64,000 nucleotides of DNA from Thermococcus sp. 2319x1. Lineage in GTDB: Archaea > Methanobacteriota_B > Thermococci > Thermococcales > Thermococcaceae. Shown one piece after another: positions 18,201-26,684 of this stretch. The DNA is taken from NCBI RefSeq assembly GCF_001484685.1, contig NZ_CP012200.1, forward strand, positions 1,296,321 through 1,360,320. The letters are read 5' to 3'. Position numbers and translations under genes: made by a program. The notes below the pieces were generated by a model, which was not told the origin of the DNA, ran no database searches, and worked only from the letters and a program-made list of their open reading frames with translations. Position 1 is the first letter of the stretch; every line of letters starts with the position of its first letter.

Positions 18201-19589
18201 GAGCTGTACGAGCTCTTTGAGGACGAGCGGTATGAGAACATGGTCTACGTGAGAAAGAGGCCGAAGGTCGAGGTCAAGGTCTATTCCCTCGATCCTGAGA
18301 GCGGAAAGGTCGTCCTTACTGAGGTGGAGGACGTCATAAAGGCACCGTCAACGGATCATTTGATAAGGTTCGAGCTCGAGCTCGGCAGAAGCTTTGAGAC
18401 AACCGTTGACCATCCGGTGCTCGTCTATGAGAACGGAAGGTTCATCGAGAAGAGGGCTTTCGAGGTCAGGGAAGGCGAGCAAATAGCGGTGGTTGAGGGG
18501 AATAAGGTGATAGCTTCCCGTATTGGGCGCGTTGAATATATTCCTCCAAAAGATGACTTTGTGTTCTCTTTAAATGCCAAGAACTACCATAATGTTATAA
18601 TAAATGAAAATATTGTTACACACCAGTGTGACGGTGATGAAGATGCTGTCATGCTCCTTCTCGATGCCCTGCTCAATTTCTCGCGCTATTATCTCCCAGA
18701 GAAGCGCGGTGGAAAGATGGACGCCCCGCTGGTAGTCACAACCCGTTTAGACCCAAGGGAAGTTGATAGCGAAGTCCACAACATGGATGTTGCTAGATAT
18801 TATCCTCTGGAATTTTACAGGGCAACTTACGAGCTCAAATCTCCAAAAGAGCTCGTTGGAGTTATTGAGAGGGTAGAAGATCGCCTGGGAAAGCCAGAAA
18901 TGTACGAGGGATTGAAGTTCACCCATGACACTGACGACATCGCCTTAGGCCCAAAAATGAGCCTCTACAAGCAGTTGGGAGATATGGAAGACAAGGTTAG
19001 CAGGCAATTAGCGCTTGCGGAACGTATTAGAGCTGTAAACGAACACCACGTCGCTGAAACTATAATAAACTCCCACATAGTGCCGGATTTAAGAGGAAAC
19101 CTGAGGAGCTTTACAAGGCAAGAGTTTAGGTGTGCGAAATGCAACAGCAAATACCGTAGACCGCCTTTAAGCGGAAAATGTCCAAAATGTGGAGGTAGAA
19201 TAGTGCTCACGGTGTCAAAGGGAGCAATTGAGAAATACCTCCCAACTGCGAAGATGCTGGTTACCCGTTACAACGTTATAGATTACACAAGACAGAGGAT
19301 CTGCCTAACGGAGAAGGACATAAAAACGCTTTTCCAAAACGTATTCCCAGAGACCCAAAGAACCCTCCTTACCCTTGGAGCGGACATTTGTGAGAAAATG
19401 ACAGCGGAAAGAACTGGGAAGGCAACAAAGAAAAATGGATACCTCGATGAGTTAAAAGAAAACGGAAAACTAAAGAAAGCCGAAAAGAAAGAGAGCAAAA
19501 AGGAGCAAAAGGAGAAAAAAGATGAGCCCAAGCCAAAGAAGAAAAAGACCAAAAAAGTTATCAGCTTGGAGGATTTTTTCGGTAGCTAA
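15297..19589 (+). CDS. polC: DNA polymerase D large subunit DP2, with mini-intein
   Basis: 1430 residues including a 164-residue intein (residues 947-1110), leaving a 1266-residue mature polymerase, the normal DP2 length. Visible elements are N-terminal IYYAGPIRSSGGTAQAL (~140), an acidic Lys/Glu insert (~280-305), a cysteine-rich zinc region CTDCGHVDIYPTCPKCGG onward (~703-745), the split catalytic motif RRN/CDGDEDAV at the intein junction, a second zinc finger CAKCNSKYRRP (~1280), and a Lys-rich tail ending ISLEDFFGS, which resembles a PCNA-binding motif. It starts 11 bp after DP1. Confidence 0.96.
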   Translation: MELYSEDMKKYFESLQREIDKAYEIAKQARAQGKDPVRDIEVPQATDMAGRVESLVGPKGVAERIRELVEEHGKELAALKVVDEIIEGKFGKFESKEKLADQSVRTALAILTEGIVSAPLEGIADVKIKKNSDGTDYLAIYYAGPIRSSGGTAQALSVLVGDYVRRKLGLDRFKPTEEHVERYVEEVDLYHRAVTRLQYHPSPDEVRLAVRNIPIEITGEATDDVEVSHRNVPGVETNHLRGGAILVLAEGVLQKAKKLVKYIDKMGIEGWEWLKEFVEAKEKGGEEEEKGKEEKEEKTEEKTTVKVEKGFYYELYEKFRANIAPNPKYTKEIIGGRPLFAEPSRNGGFRLRYGRSRVSGFATWSINPAVMIMVDEFLAVGTQMKTERPGKGAIVTPATTIEGPIVKLKDGSVVRVDDYYKALELKDQVEEILYLGDALIAFGDFVENNQTLLPANYVEEWWIQELVEAVNKVYELDLRPFQENEREIVEEAADYLDLDPEFLAKLLHDPIKVKPSIEDAIHLSRILKIPLHPYYTLYWNTLEVEELISLQNALVNANIEWGEYRGFKYAKKVEIPLQSLGKAKRYLELLGVEHRVSGDLVVIDYPWSAALLTPLANLEKKIEFKEFHTPIDLINEVSDVKLRDRGISWIGARMGRPEKAKERKMKPPVHVLFPIGLAGGSSRDIYKAAQEGKTAEVEIAHFKCTDCGHVDIYPTCPKCGGEAKLLYHCPKCGFESTIDTECPKCGIEMKAYRKRRINPSELLSNAMQNVGVYSLEKLKGVMGMSSAHKIAEPLEKGILRARNDVYVFKDGTIRFDATDAPITHFKPKEIGVSVEKLRELGYTHDFEGEPLVSDEQIVELKVQDVILSKEAGKYLVRVAKFIDDLLEKFYGLPRFYNVEKMEDLIGHLVIGLAPHTSAGIIGRIIGFVDALVGYAHPYYHAAKRRNCFPGDTRILVQINGEPRRITLRELYELFEDERYENMVYVRKRPKVEVKVYSLDPESGKVVLTEVEDVIKAPSTDHLIRFELELGRSFETTVDHPVLVYENGRFIEKRAFEVREGEQIAVVEGNKVIASRIGRVEYIPPKDDFVFSLNAKNYHNVIINENIVTHQCDGDEDAVMLLLDALLNFSRYYLPEKRGGKMDAPLVVTTRLDPREVDSEVHNMDVARYYPLEFYRATYELKSPKELVGVIERVEDRLGKPEMYEGLKFTHDTDDIALGPKMSLYKQLGDMEDKVSRQLALAERIRAVNEHHVAETIINSHIVPDLRGNLRSFTRQEFRCAKCNSKYRRPPLSGKCPKCGGRIVLTVSKGAIEKYLPTAKMLVTRYNVIDYTRQRICLTEKDIKTLFQNVFPETQRTLLTLGADICEKMTAERTGKATKKNGYLDELKENGKLKKAEKKESKKEQKEKKDEPKPKKKKTKKVISLEDFFGS
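18135..18626 (+). other. Mini-intein in DP2
   Basis: 164 codons beginning with Cys (CFPGDTRILVQI) and ending NIVTHQ before the extein Cys. Block A is CFPGDTRI, block B GRSFETTVDHPVLVYENG, block F the DDFVFSLNAKNYHNVI region, block G ENIVTHQC. The last residue is Gln instead of the usual Asn. No LAGLIDADG endonuclease is present. The insertion splits the polymerase active site. The first ~400 bp are markedly GC-richer than the host gene. Confidence 0.94.
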
Positions 19590-19597
19590 GCCTTGGG

Positions 19598-20335
19598 TTG
19601 CCGAACAAAAAAGATAAATACTACAAGTTCCAATATCTCTTGGGAAAGATGAAATTAGTGCCCAGTGTGGCTTACCTCAGAATCCAGAGGCAGTTTTATG
19701 TAGGTTATTCGATGGCATTAGCCGGATGGATAGGAGAGCATCTGATTATTCGTAAGTCTCTTCCAAAGCCTTCTTTTGTTGATAGGGCTTTGAAAAAGCT
19801 TGGTTTTTCCCTCGTTGGAGAAGAAATTGGAGAAGACGAGTACTCGTATTTCTTTAAGAGAAAGGACGTGGGAATTTCTGCATTTTTTGAACCCTCAAAC
19901 GACCTGCTGTTTCTTCAGATATACCCCCTCAAAAAGAGAATAACCTCCGGCATAAGCGTAAGGGCGCAGTACATAGAGTTCTACGATCAGTTCGTTGTTT
20001 CAATTGAGCCTGCGCAAAAGCTTCCTCCCGGAATAAGAAGTCTGGGCATTAATCCATTAATCCTTGAGGACTACTACCCAATCTCAGCCCCCTACTGGGG
20101 AATGGTGCACGAGGATTGGGAAAACGACTTAAAGATGCTTGTCATGGTGAATGAGATATTCGAGGAGCTTGAGAGGAATGAATACCGCTGTCCAGTCTGC
20201 TTTTCCGAGCTGAGTGTGGAAGACAACTATCTAAAATGCCACACCTGCGGATTTGTATATACGGCTGAAAGCGAGTTCGAGAAGGTAGTATCAAGGTTCT
20301 CATTGGGCATTGGAGAGGAGGAGATTATCTTCTAG
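19598..20335 (+). CDS. Conserved hypothetical protein with C-terminal zinc ribbon
   Basis: 245 residues from a TTG start at 19598, nine bases after the DP2 stop; an ATG at 19649 (MKLVPSVAYL) is the alternative. Residues 1-180 have mixed alpha/beta composition without a recognised motif. The C-terminus holds CPVCFSELSVEDNYLKCHTCGF, a four-cysteine zinc ribbon. I do not recognise the family beyond a likely Thermococcales-specific distribution. The position suggests co-transcription with polC. Confidence 0.7.
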   Translation: MPNKKDKYYKFQYLLGKMKLVPSVAYLRIQRQFYVGYSMALAGWIGEHLIIRKSLPKPSFVDRALKKLGFSLVGEEIGEDEYSYFFKRKDVGISAFFEPSNDLLFLQIYPLKKRITSGISVRAQYIEFYDQFVVSIEPAQKLPPGIRSLGINPLILEDYYPISAPYWGMVHEDWENDLKMLVMVNEIFEELERNEYRCPVCFSELSVEDNYLKCHTCGFVYTAESEFEKVVSRFSLGIGEEEIIF

Positions 20336-20350
20336 CTGTTCTCTTGCAGT

Positions 20351-20363
20351 AAAATTTATAAAC
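20351..20363 (+). promoter_or_regulatory. TATA box of tRNA-Gln
   Basis: AAAATTTATAAAC lies about 30 bp before the tRNA 5' end. Confidence 0.65.
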
Positions 20364-20389
20364 GCACCCATAAAGTAGTGATTGGGCGC

Positions 20390-20465
20390 AGCCCCGTGGT
20401 GTAGCGGCCAAGCATGCGGGACTTTGGATCCCGCGACCGGGGTTCGAATCCCCGCGGGGCTACCA
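20390..20465 (+). tRNA. tRNA-Gln (UUG)
   Basis: Acceptor AGCCCCG pairs with CGGGGCT. The anticodon stem CGGGA/TCCCG encloses the loop CTTTGGA, giving anticodon TTG. The T arm is CGGGGTTCGAATCCCCG. Discriminator A and an encoded CCA end the gene at 20465. No intron. Confidence 0.95.
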
Positions 20466-20601
20466 AATCCAGGGCTCCAGACCAAATCCTTTTTAAAACA
20501 ATTATCGCAGGGAGTTTTCCTCTGAACGCTGCGAATACCTTCAGTTAACTTAATGTAGCAAATTTATTAATCCCTTCTCCAATATCTCAAGGGTGGTGGC
20601 G

Positions 20602-21291
20602 ATGATCAAACTAATCTCCTTCGACGTCTGGAACACCCTTCTGGACATAAACGTCATGATCGAAAGCCTTGTAAAAGCCCTATCAGAACTTTTGGAAGTT
20701 CCTGAAGAGGAAATTATGGAGAACATCCTCAAAACAAGGGAGGAAATCAAAAAGATAAGGAAATCAAAAAGTGGCAGCCCGGAAAAAGCCCTGGAAGAGA
20801 GTCAAGAACTCCTCGCAAGGGCTTTAGGGGTCGATGTAGAAATAGTGAAAAGGGCCGCAGCAAAGGCCACCCTAAATGTTGGTGAGGAAATAGTCCTTCC
20901 CGGTACAAAAGAAACCCTAAAAGCACTCCATAGAGAATATATAATCACCACAACAGGCAACGTAATGTTCTGGCCTTCCCCCTACACAAGGCTAATCTTA
21001 GAGAAATTTGGTCTAGCCGATTACATAACCAAGCAGTTCTATTCTGATGAGATCAAAGCCTATAAGCCCATGAGGGAGGCGTTCTTAGCACCGCTGGCGT
21101 ATTTTAACGTATCTCCAGAGGAAGCACTCCACATCGGTGACACAAAGGCTGAAGACTTTGAGGGGGCCTTAAAGGTGGGAATGTATGCATGCTGGGTAAA
21201 TCCAGAAGCAGAAAAAGTCGAGAGAATTCATGAGAGAGGCTTTGTTGTTAAAAGCGTAAAAGACCTTCTAAAAGTGCTTCCTCAGATTTGA
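20602..21291 (+). CDS. HAD-superfamily hydrolase
   Basis: 229 residues. Motif I is FDVWNTLLD (residue ~6), where the second Asp of the usual DxD is replaced by Asn. Motif II is TTTGN (~116), motif III DEIKAYKP (~152) and motif IV HIGDTKAEDFEG (~180). The N-to-D replacement is common in one branch of HAD proteins but could alter phosphatase activity. Start ATG after GGTGGTG; the substrate is not predictable. Confidence 0.85.
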   Translation: MIKLISFDVWNTLLDINVMIESLVKALSELLEVPEEEIMENILKTREEIKKIRKSKSGSPEKALEESQELLARALGVDVEIVKRAAAKATLNVGEEIVLPGTKETLKALHREYIITTTGNVMFWPSPYTRLILEKFGLADYITKQFYSDEIKAYKPMREAFLAPLAYFNVSPEEALHIGDTKAEDFEGALKVGMYACWVNPEAEKVERIHERGFVVKSVKDLLKVLPQI

Positions 21292-21335
21292 TTTTCCAAT
21301 TTTTGAACTATCAAAGTAGAAAAGTAGAAAAGGGT

Positions 21336-22283
21336 TCAAACCTTTATGCCGCCCATTACAAGAGCCATGGCTGCCTTTTGGGCATGTAACCTGTTCTCCG
21401 CCTGATCCCATACAACGCTGTTTGGCGAGTCTATGACGTCGTCGGTAACTTCCTCTCCCCTGTGGGCCGGGAGGCAGTGCATGAAGATGTAATCCTTCTT
21501 AGCGTGCTTGACGAGCTCTTTGTTAACCTGGAATGGCATGAAGATCTTTCTCCTTTGCTCCGCCTCGGCCTCCTGCCCCATGCTCGCCCATACGTCGGTG
21601 TAGATTACATCGGCATCTTTAACGGCCTTAACCGGGTCGTGGAGGAGTTCAAAGCTTCCACCGCTTTCGGCAGCATTCTGCTCTGCCCACTTGATGACCC
21701 TCTTGTCTGGTTCATAGCCTTCTGGAGTGGCAACGACCACGTTGGCTCCAAGCTTGGTTCCGGCTATCATGAGTGAGTGGGCCACGTTGTTTCCGTCTCC
21801 AACGTAGACTATCTTAAGCCCCTGAATCCTGCCCTTCTTCTCAAGTATCGTCTGGTAGTCAGCTAATGCCTGACACGGGTGGGAGAAGTCTGAGAGACCG
21901 TTTATTACCGGGACGCTCGCGTACTTTGCCAGATCCTCAACGTCCTTGTGATCGAAGACCCTCGCCATGATTCCATCAACGTACCTGCTGAGAACCCTTG
22001 CCGTGTCTGCTATCGTCTCTCCCCTTCTCAACTGCAAATCTTGGGCATTCAAGTAGAGCGCATAGCCCCCGAGCTGGTAGATTCCAACCTCAAAGCTTAT
22101 TCTTGTTCTCGTGGAGGGCTTTTGGAAGATCATGGCTAAAGTCTTACCCTCAAGAACGCGGTGCGGCTTTCCAATCTTGTTCCAGATCTTCATCATTTCA
22201 GCCGTTTTGAGAATAGTCTCGATTTCTTCTCTTGTAAAATCCTGAAGGCAGAGGATATCTCTTCCGGCTAAGCTTACCACCAT
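21336..22283 (-). CDS. argF: Ornithine carbamoyltransferase
   Basis: 315 residues. Carbamoyl-phosphate motif KPSTRTRISFE (~residue 55), NAQDLQLRRGETIADTARV, ornithine-loop region, HPCQALAD (~132), DGNNVAHSL (~155) and HCLPAHRGEE (~265) identify OTCase over aspartate carbamoyltransferase. It makes citrulline from ornithine and carbamoyl phosphate. The start MVVSLAGRD at 22283 is spaced after CGGTGA; earlier in-frame starts overlap that site. Confidence 0.96.
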   Translation of the reverse strand: MVVSLAGRDILCLQDFTREEIETILKTAEMMKIWNKIGKPHRVLEGKTLAMIFQKPSTRTRISFEVGIYQLGGYALYLNAQDLQLRRGETIADTARVLSRYVDGIMARVFDHKDVEDLAKYASVPVINGLSDFSHPCQALADYQTILEKKGRIQGLKIVYVGDGNNVAHSLMIAGTKLGANVVVATPEGYEPDKRVIKWAEQNAAESGGSFELLHDPVKAVKDADVIYTDVWASMGQEAEAEQRRKIFMPFQVNKELVKHAKKDYIFMHCLPAHRGEEVTDDVIDSPNSVVWDQAENRLHAQKAAMALVMGGIKV

Positions 22284-22473
22284 GCGCATCACCGTTTAAA
22301 GCTTGGCGTTTTCTTTAATAACTATTTCGTCGTTAAAAAATACTCAGCGGCGAAAATTTTCAAAAAATTTCTGAAAACTAATGGATAAATGTAAACTAAC
22401 ATAAGCCAATATCTTGCTGAAGTTTTCAACAAGGCTAATAAGGGAAGTTCTCCTTTTACTGCCGGTGGGGGAG

Positions 22474-23205
22474 ATGGAAGGCTTAAAGGTCAAACTAGTA
22501 AACTACACTCCAAAACCCCTTGAAACAGTAACTTGGGCTGCGTTGATAAGCTACTGGGATGAGTGGGAAAGTGAAGCCTTCGAAAGAACAACTATGGAGG
22601 ATGTTGAAAAGCACTTGCCGAGGGTTCTGGGCTATGGGCATGAATCAATTCTGGAGCATGCCGTTTTTACCTTTGCAATTGAAGGGTGCTCAAGAATCTG
22701 CACTCATCAACTTGTTAGACATAGACTAGCGAGCTATACCCAGCAGTCAATGCGCTACATCAAGATAAATCCCGAAGATGTAGAGGAAACTTTTGTTATT
22801 CCGGAGAGCATTAAAAAGAAGCCAGAGCTGTATGAAAAGTGGAGAAAGTTGATGAAAGAGGCGATGGAGCTTTATGAAGAAACCTATGCCAGAGGGATAC
22901 ACCAGGAGGATGCACGTTTCATCTTGCCACAGGCAGTGAGAACCAAAATCGTGGTCACAATGAACTTGAGGGAGCTCAAGCATTTTCTCGGTTTTAGAGC
23001 GTGTGAAAGGGCACAGTGGGAGATAAGAGAAGTTGCGTGGAAAATGCTTGAGGAGATAGCCAGGAGAGAAGAGCTGAAACCAATAATAAAGTGGGCAAAG
23101 CTTGGTCCGAGGTGCATAGCCTTAGGTTACTGCCCAGAGAGGGAGCTAATGCCACCCGGTTGCTGGAAGAAGACGAGGGAGTTGTGGAAGAGGGTTTCTG
23201 ATTAG
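22474..23205 (+). CDS. thyX: Flavin-dependent thymidylate synthase ThyX
   Basis: 243 residues. The signature RHRLASYTQQSMRY (~residue 87) matches the ThyX motif RHRxxSxNxxSxR family, preceded by HESILEHAVFTFAIEG (~55). It methylates dUMP using methylene-tetrahydrofolate-type donors with FAD and NADPH. Start ATG at 22474 after GGTGGGGGAG; an upstream frame from 22414 lacks a ribosome site. Confidence 0.95.
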   Translation: MEGLKVKLVNYTPKPLETVTWAALISYWDEWESEAFERTTMEDVEKHLPRVLGYGHESILEHAVFTFAIEGCSRICTHQLVRHRLASYTQQSMRYIKINPEDVEETFVIPESIKKKPELYEKWRKLMKEAMELYEETYARGIHQEDARFILPQAVRTKIVVTMNLRELKHFLGFRACERAQWEIREVAWKMLEEIARREELKPIIKWAKLGPRCIALGYCPERELMPPGCWKKTRELWKRVSD

Positions 23206-23206
23206 T

Positions 23207-23818
23207 GGGGCGGTAAACATTGACTTTTCCACTTCTTTAATTGTTAAAAACCGGACACAGCTGTTCCTTCCTACGTCCTCTATACCCTCATAAGGGATGC
23301 CCTCAATGAGGGGCAGGAGAGTGCTCATTGACGACTTCATGGACACCTTTCACATATACAAAACCCAGCTGGAACGGGCAGGGGTTGACGTCTCCCTCTT
23401 CGACGAGGTGTCATAAAGATAGGGGGAATATCCGACGTTGGTAAGGTCGTTGGGAGGATAAGCGCGGGGGCTCGAGATACACGCGGGTGCAGTTCCTGAA
23501 GGTGGATTCCTCATAAACCCGGTGCTGGGCCTCGAGAAGGCCCTCCTCTTCGCGGATGACAGGGTTGAACTTAGGGGAACCCTCGCCGGGATATCCGTAC
23601 ACCTCGGGGATAAGAGGAGGATAGCCGTCTACTTCGTGGACAAGGACATACTGAAGGGCGTCCATCCCGTGGTGCTCTCGATTATAGAGTTCATGGCCAC
23701 TACTCTCGTTGACGTGGAGAAAAAGGGAAGGGTTTATACCCGGGAGGTGCTCAAGTCCATAACGCCTGAGGTAGACGGGAAGATGTTCAGCTGCGACATT
23801 GACAGGCTTGAAGGCTAA
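23207..23818 (+). pseudogene. DUF257-family pseudogene
   Basis: Pieces of one protein appear in different frames: PSYVLYTLIRDALNEG (23266-23313), VLIDDFMDTFHIYKTQLERA (23321-23380), IKIGGISDVGKVVGRIS (~23412-23462) and, from ~23476 to the TAA at 23818, GAVPEGGFLINPVLGLEKAL onward. The order matches the Thermococcales DUF257 family, whose function is unknown. At least three frame changes separate the pieces, with a probable deletion around 23465-23480. The DNA is GC-richer than its neighbours. Family recognition is from memory of the pattern. Confidence 0.75.
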
Positions 23819-24300
23819 ACCAGCTCTTCTATCGCTTTTTTCAACTCCCTATATGCCTCCTCAAGGGACTCTGGAATAACTTTCGTGTCCGCTATCACGG
23901 GCATAAAGTTGGTATCTCCATTCCACCTCGGCACGATGTGAAGGTGAACGTGGTCGTCTATTCCGGCCCCGGCCACTCTCCCAAGGTTAACGCCCATGTT
24001 GAAGCCATCTGGATTCATAGCTCTCTTTAAAACCTTTATCATTAGCTGGGAAAGCTTCATTATTTCCAAAAGCTCCTCATCGGTGAGGTCTTCCCATTTT
24101 CCAACGTGCCTGTAAGGAGCGATCATCACGTGGCCGGGGTTATAGGGATAATTGTTCATGATAACAAATGCATGCTTACCTCTGTAAAGGATTAATCTCT
24201 CTTCATCGCGGTTTTCTTTGGGGAAATCGCAAAATATGCAGCCGTTGTGCTTTGGGGAACGAATGTACTCGATTCTCCAAGGTGCCCAGAGTATCTTCAC
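23815..24300 (-). CDS. HIT-family nucleotide hydrolase
   Basis: 161 residues with a GTG start after GGTGAGAGC. A zinc-type CIFCDF motif lies at residue ~21, PYNPGHVMIAPYRH at ~52, and the HIT catalytic motif DDHVHLHIVPRWNGD at ~113. The family hydrolyses or transfers nucleoside monophosphates (Ap4A-, ADP- or AMP-lysine-type substrates). It is convergent with the DUF257 pseudogene. Confidence 0.92.
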   Translation of the reverse strand: MKILWAPWRIEYIRSPKHNGCIFCDFPKENRDEERLILYRGKHAFVIMNNYPYNPGHVMIAPYRHVGKWEDLTDEELLEIMKLSQLMIKVLKRAMNPDGFNMGVNLGRVAGAGIDDHVHLHIVPRWNGDTNFMPVIADTKVIPESLEEAYRELKKAIEELV

Positions 24301-24393
24301 GCTCTCACCTCAATTGGGAGAGAGTCCAGAGATTAAAAATGTTTCTCATAAAGTTTTTAATTCTCTCCCTGTATTCACCCTAGGTGATAGAAC

Positions 24394-25626
24394 ATGAAAA
24401 GGAAAGGCATTCTCATAATTCTTGACGGACTCGGAGACAGACCCGTAAAAGAACTTGGTGGAAAGACTCCTCTTGAGTATGCAAGAACACCAAACATGGA
24501 TAGGCTCGCAAAGATTGGAATTCTCGGGCAGCAAGATCCCATAGCTCCGGGAAAACCTGCCGGAAGCGATACAGCGCATCTGGCAATTTTCGGTTACGAT
24601 CCATATCAAACATACAGGGGGAGAGGTTTCTTTGAGGCTCTGGGAGTAGGGCTAAACTTGGACGAGGATGATTTGGCGTTTAGAGTTAACTTCGCCACAA
24701 TCGAGAACGGAATAATAACCGACAGGAGAGCTGGTAGGATAAGCACGGAAGAGGCTCACGAGCTTGCAAAGGCCATTCAGGAGAACGTCAAAATACCGGT
24801 AGAGTTCGTATTTGTTGGAGCAACAGGCCACAGAGCCGTTCTCGTGCTCAAAGGCATGGCCAAGGGATACAAGGTTGGAGAAAATGACCCTCATGAAGCT
24901 GGAAAACCACTGCACAAATTTGAGTATGCCGATGAGGATAGCAAAAAAGTTGCGGAAATTTTAGAAGAATTTGTGCAGAAAGCGCATGAAGTTCTTGAGA
25001 AGCATCCAATAAACGAAAAGCGCAGAAAGGAAGGCAAGCCGGTGGCAAATTATCTCCTCATTAGGGGCGCCGGAACCTATCCAAACATCCCAATGAAGTT
25101 CACCGAAGAGTGGAAGGTAAAGGCTGCCGCCGTTGTTGCAACTGCCTTAGTTAAAGGCGTTGCAAGGGCCATAGGCTTCGACGTTTACACTCCCGAAGGA
25201 GCCACGGGTGAATACAATACAAATCCAATGGCCAAGGCAAAGAAAGTCGTTGAGCTTTTAAAGGACTACGACTTTGTGTTTCTCCACTTTAAACCAACCG
25301 ATGCAGCCGGGCACGATAACAACCCCATGAAAAAGGTGGAAATGATTGAAAGGGCCGATGAGATGATTGGTTATATACTCGAACATGTGGACCTTGAGAA
25401 CACGGTGATAGCTATCACCGGAGACCACTCAACGCCATGTGAAGTCAAAAACCACAGCGGCGATCCGGTTCCTCTGTTGATTGCCGGCGGAGGAGTCAGA
25501 GCAGATTACACAGAAAGCTTTGGCGAAAGGGAGTGCATGCGCGGAGGAATAGGAAGGGTCAGAGGAAAGTACATAGTGCCCATGATGATGGATCTAATGG
25601 GAAGGACAGAAAAGTTTGGAGCTTAG
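24394..25626 (+). CDS. apgM: Cofactor-independent phosphoglycerate mutase, archaeal type
   Basis: 410 residues, alkaline-phosphatase superfamily. N-terminal metal/catalytic region ILIILDGLGDRPVKELGGKTP (in part), GSDTAHLAIFGYDP (~55, catalytic Ser region), RGAGTYPN (~222), HFKPTDAAGHDNNP (~290) and AITGDHSTPCEVKNHSGDP (~335) are ApgM features. It interconverts 3- and 2-phosphoglycerate in glycolysis and gluconeogenesis. ATG start after TAGGTGATAG. Confidence 0.96.
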   Translation: MKRKGILIILDGLGDRPVKELGGKTPLEYARTPNMDRLAKIGILGQQDPIAPGKPAGSDTAHLAIFGYDPYQTYRGRGFFEALGVGLNLDEDDLAFRVNFATIENGIITDRRAGRISTEEAHELAKAIQENVKIPVEFVFVGATGHRAVLVLKGMAKGYKVGENDPHEAGKPLHKFEYADEDSKKVAEILEEFVQKAHEVLEKHPINEKRRKEGKPVANYLLIRGAGTYPNIPMKFTEEWKVKAAAVVATALVKGVARAIGFDVYTPEGATGEYNTNPMAKAKKVVELLKDYDFVFLHFKPTDAAGHDNNPMKKVEMIERADEMIGYILEHVDLENTVIAITGDHSTPCEVKNHSGDPVPLLIAGGGVRADYTESFGERECMRGGIGRVRGKYIVPMMMDLMGRTEKFGA

Positions 25627-25696
25627 CCCCTTTTCCTCATTCCCGTTTCCCAGAAAAAGAAAGTAAACAGAAAATGTTTTGGAAAAAGGTATAAAA

Positions 25697-26683
25697 TCAG
25701 CCAACATTGGATGCTCTTCGCCCGTCGAGGTGCTTTAGAGCCTCTATTAGTTTGTCATTTTCCTCTTTTTTCCGAATGCTGAACCTTATGTGGCCGGGCA
25801 ATCCAAAACTTGAGCAGTCCCTAACGAGTATCGCCCTCTCTTCGAGCTTTTCAACAACACTTTTTGCATCTCCAACGTATTTGATAAAAAAGTTTGCATC
25901 GCTTTTCACCTTTAGCTCATGTTCCATCCGCTCTTTTTCTTTCCAGATTAGTGGCATTGTTCTCTTTAAGTGTTCAAATCCATCCGCTATGACAAACTCT
26001 AAAAACGCATAGCCAAGGGATCCAATGCTCCAAGGCATCCTTACACTTTTGAAGGCCCCCTCAAAGCCAACAACGTAGCCAACCCTAATCCCGGGCAGGC
26101 CATAGCTCTTTGTAAATGTTCTCAGCTTTACTATGTTTTCACTTTCAGGGCTTTTTGCATCTTTAACAAAATCTATAAAAGCCTCATCTAAAACGAGAAG
26201 TGAATTTTGATCTTCTACGGCTTGTATTAGAGGCTTAAGCTCTTTCACTCCATAGAATTTTCCATCAGGATTGTTGGGATTGCAGAAAAAGACAATACTC
26301 CCTTTATCGACCTTCTCAGCCATTGCTCCGGGATCATTTGGAGCCTTCACGATCTCAGCCCCGAAGATTCTTGCAATCCTCTCGTATTCTTCGTAGGTGT
26401 GCTCCGGGATAATTACTCTTCTTTTTTCTTTCATTGCGAGGATGCCAACTAGGTATAAAGCCTCGGTTATCCCAGCCGTGACCGTTAATGGTTCTCCTAT
26501 GAGGTTTGAGAGCTCTTCCTCAAGTCCTTCCCAGTAAAGGTAGCGGTTGCTCAAGGCTTTAGCACGCTCAACCATCTCATCCACCCATTCTGGAAGATAG
26601 GGGTTCAATGAGGCTGAAAAGTCCAACAATCCCTCTCTTCTGGCACCCCCGTGATGAGCTTTAAATTTAACAGGCTTAAGCAT
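25697..26683 (-). CDS. cobD: PLP-dependent L-threonine-O-3-phosphate decarboxylase-like (CobD/CobC)
   Basis: 328 residues, HisC-fold. FSASLNPYLPEW near the start is typical of CobD/CobC. CNPNNPDGKFYG (~160), LVLDEAFIDF (~190) and the PLP-lysine motif TFTKSYGLPGIRVGY (~217) follow. It should make (R)-1-aminopropan-2-ol phosphate, the linker of the cobalamin nucleotide loop. ATG at 26683, one base after the cbiB stop, so it is the second gene of that operon. Distinction from histidinol-P aminotransferase rests on context and N-terminus. Confidence 0.87.
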   Translation of the reverse strand: MLKPVKFKAHHGGARREGLLDFSASLNPYLPEWVDEMVERAKALSNRYLYWEGLEEELSNLIGEPLTVTAGITEALYLVGILAMKEKRRVIIPEHTYEEYERIARIFGAEIVKAPNDPGAMAEKVDKGSIVFFCNPNNPDGKFYGVKELKPLIQAVEDQNSLLVLDEAFIDFVKDAKSPESENIVKLRTFTKSYGLPGIRVGYVVGFEGAFKSVRMPWSIGSLGYAFLEFVIADGFEHLKRTMPLIWKEKERMEHELKVKSDANFFIKYVGDAKSVVEKLEERAILVRDCSSFGLPGHIRFSIRKKEENDKLIEALKHLDGRRASNVG

Positions 26684-26684
26684 T

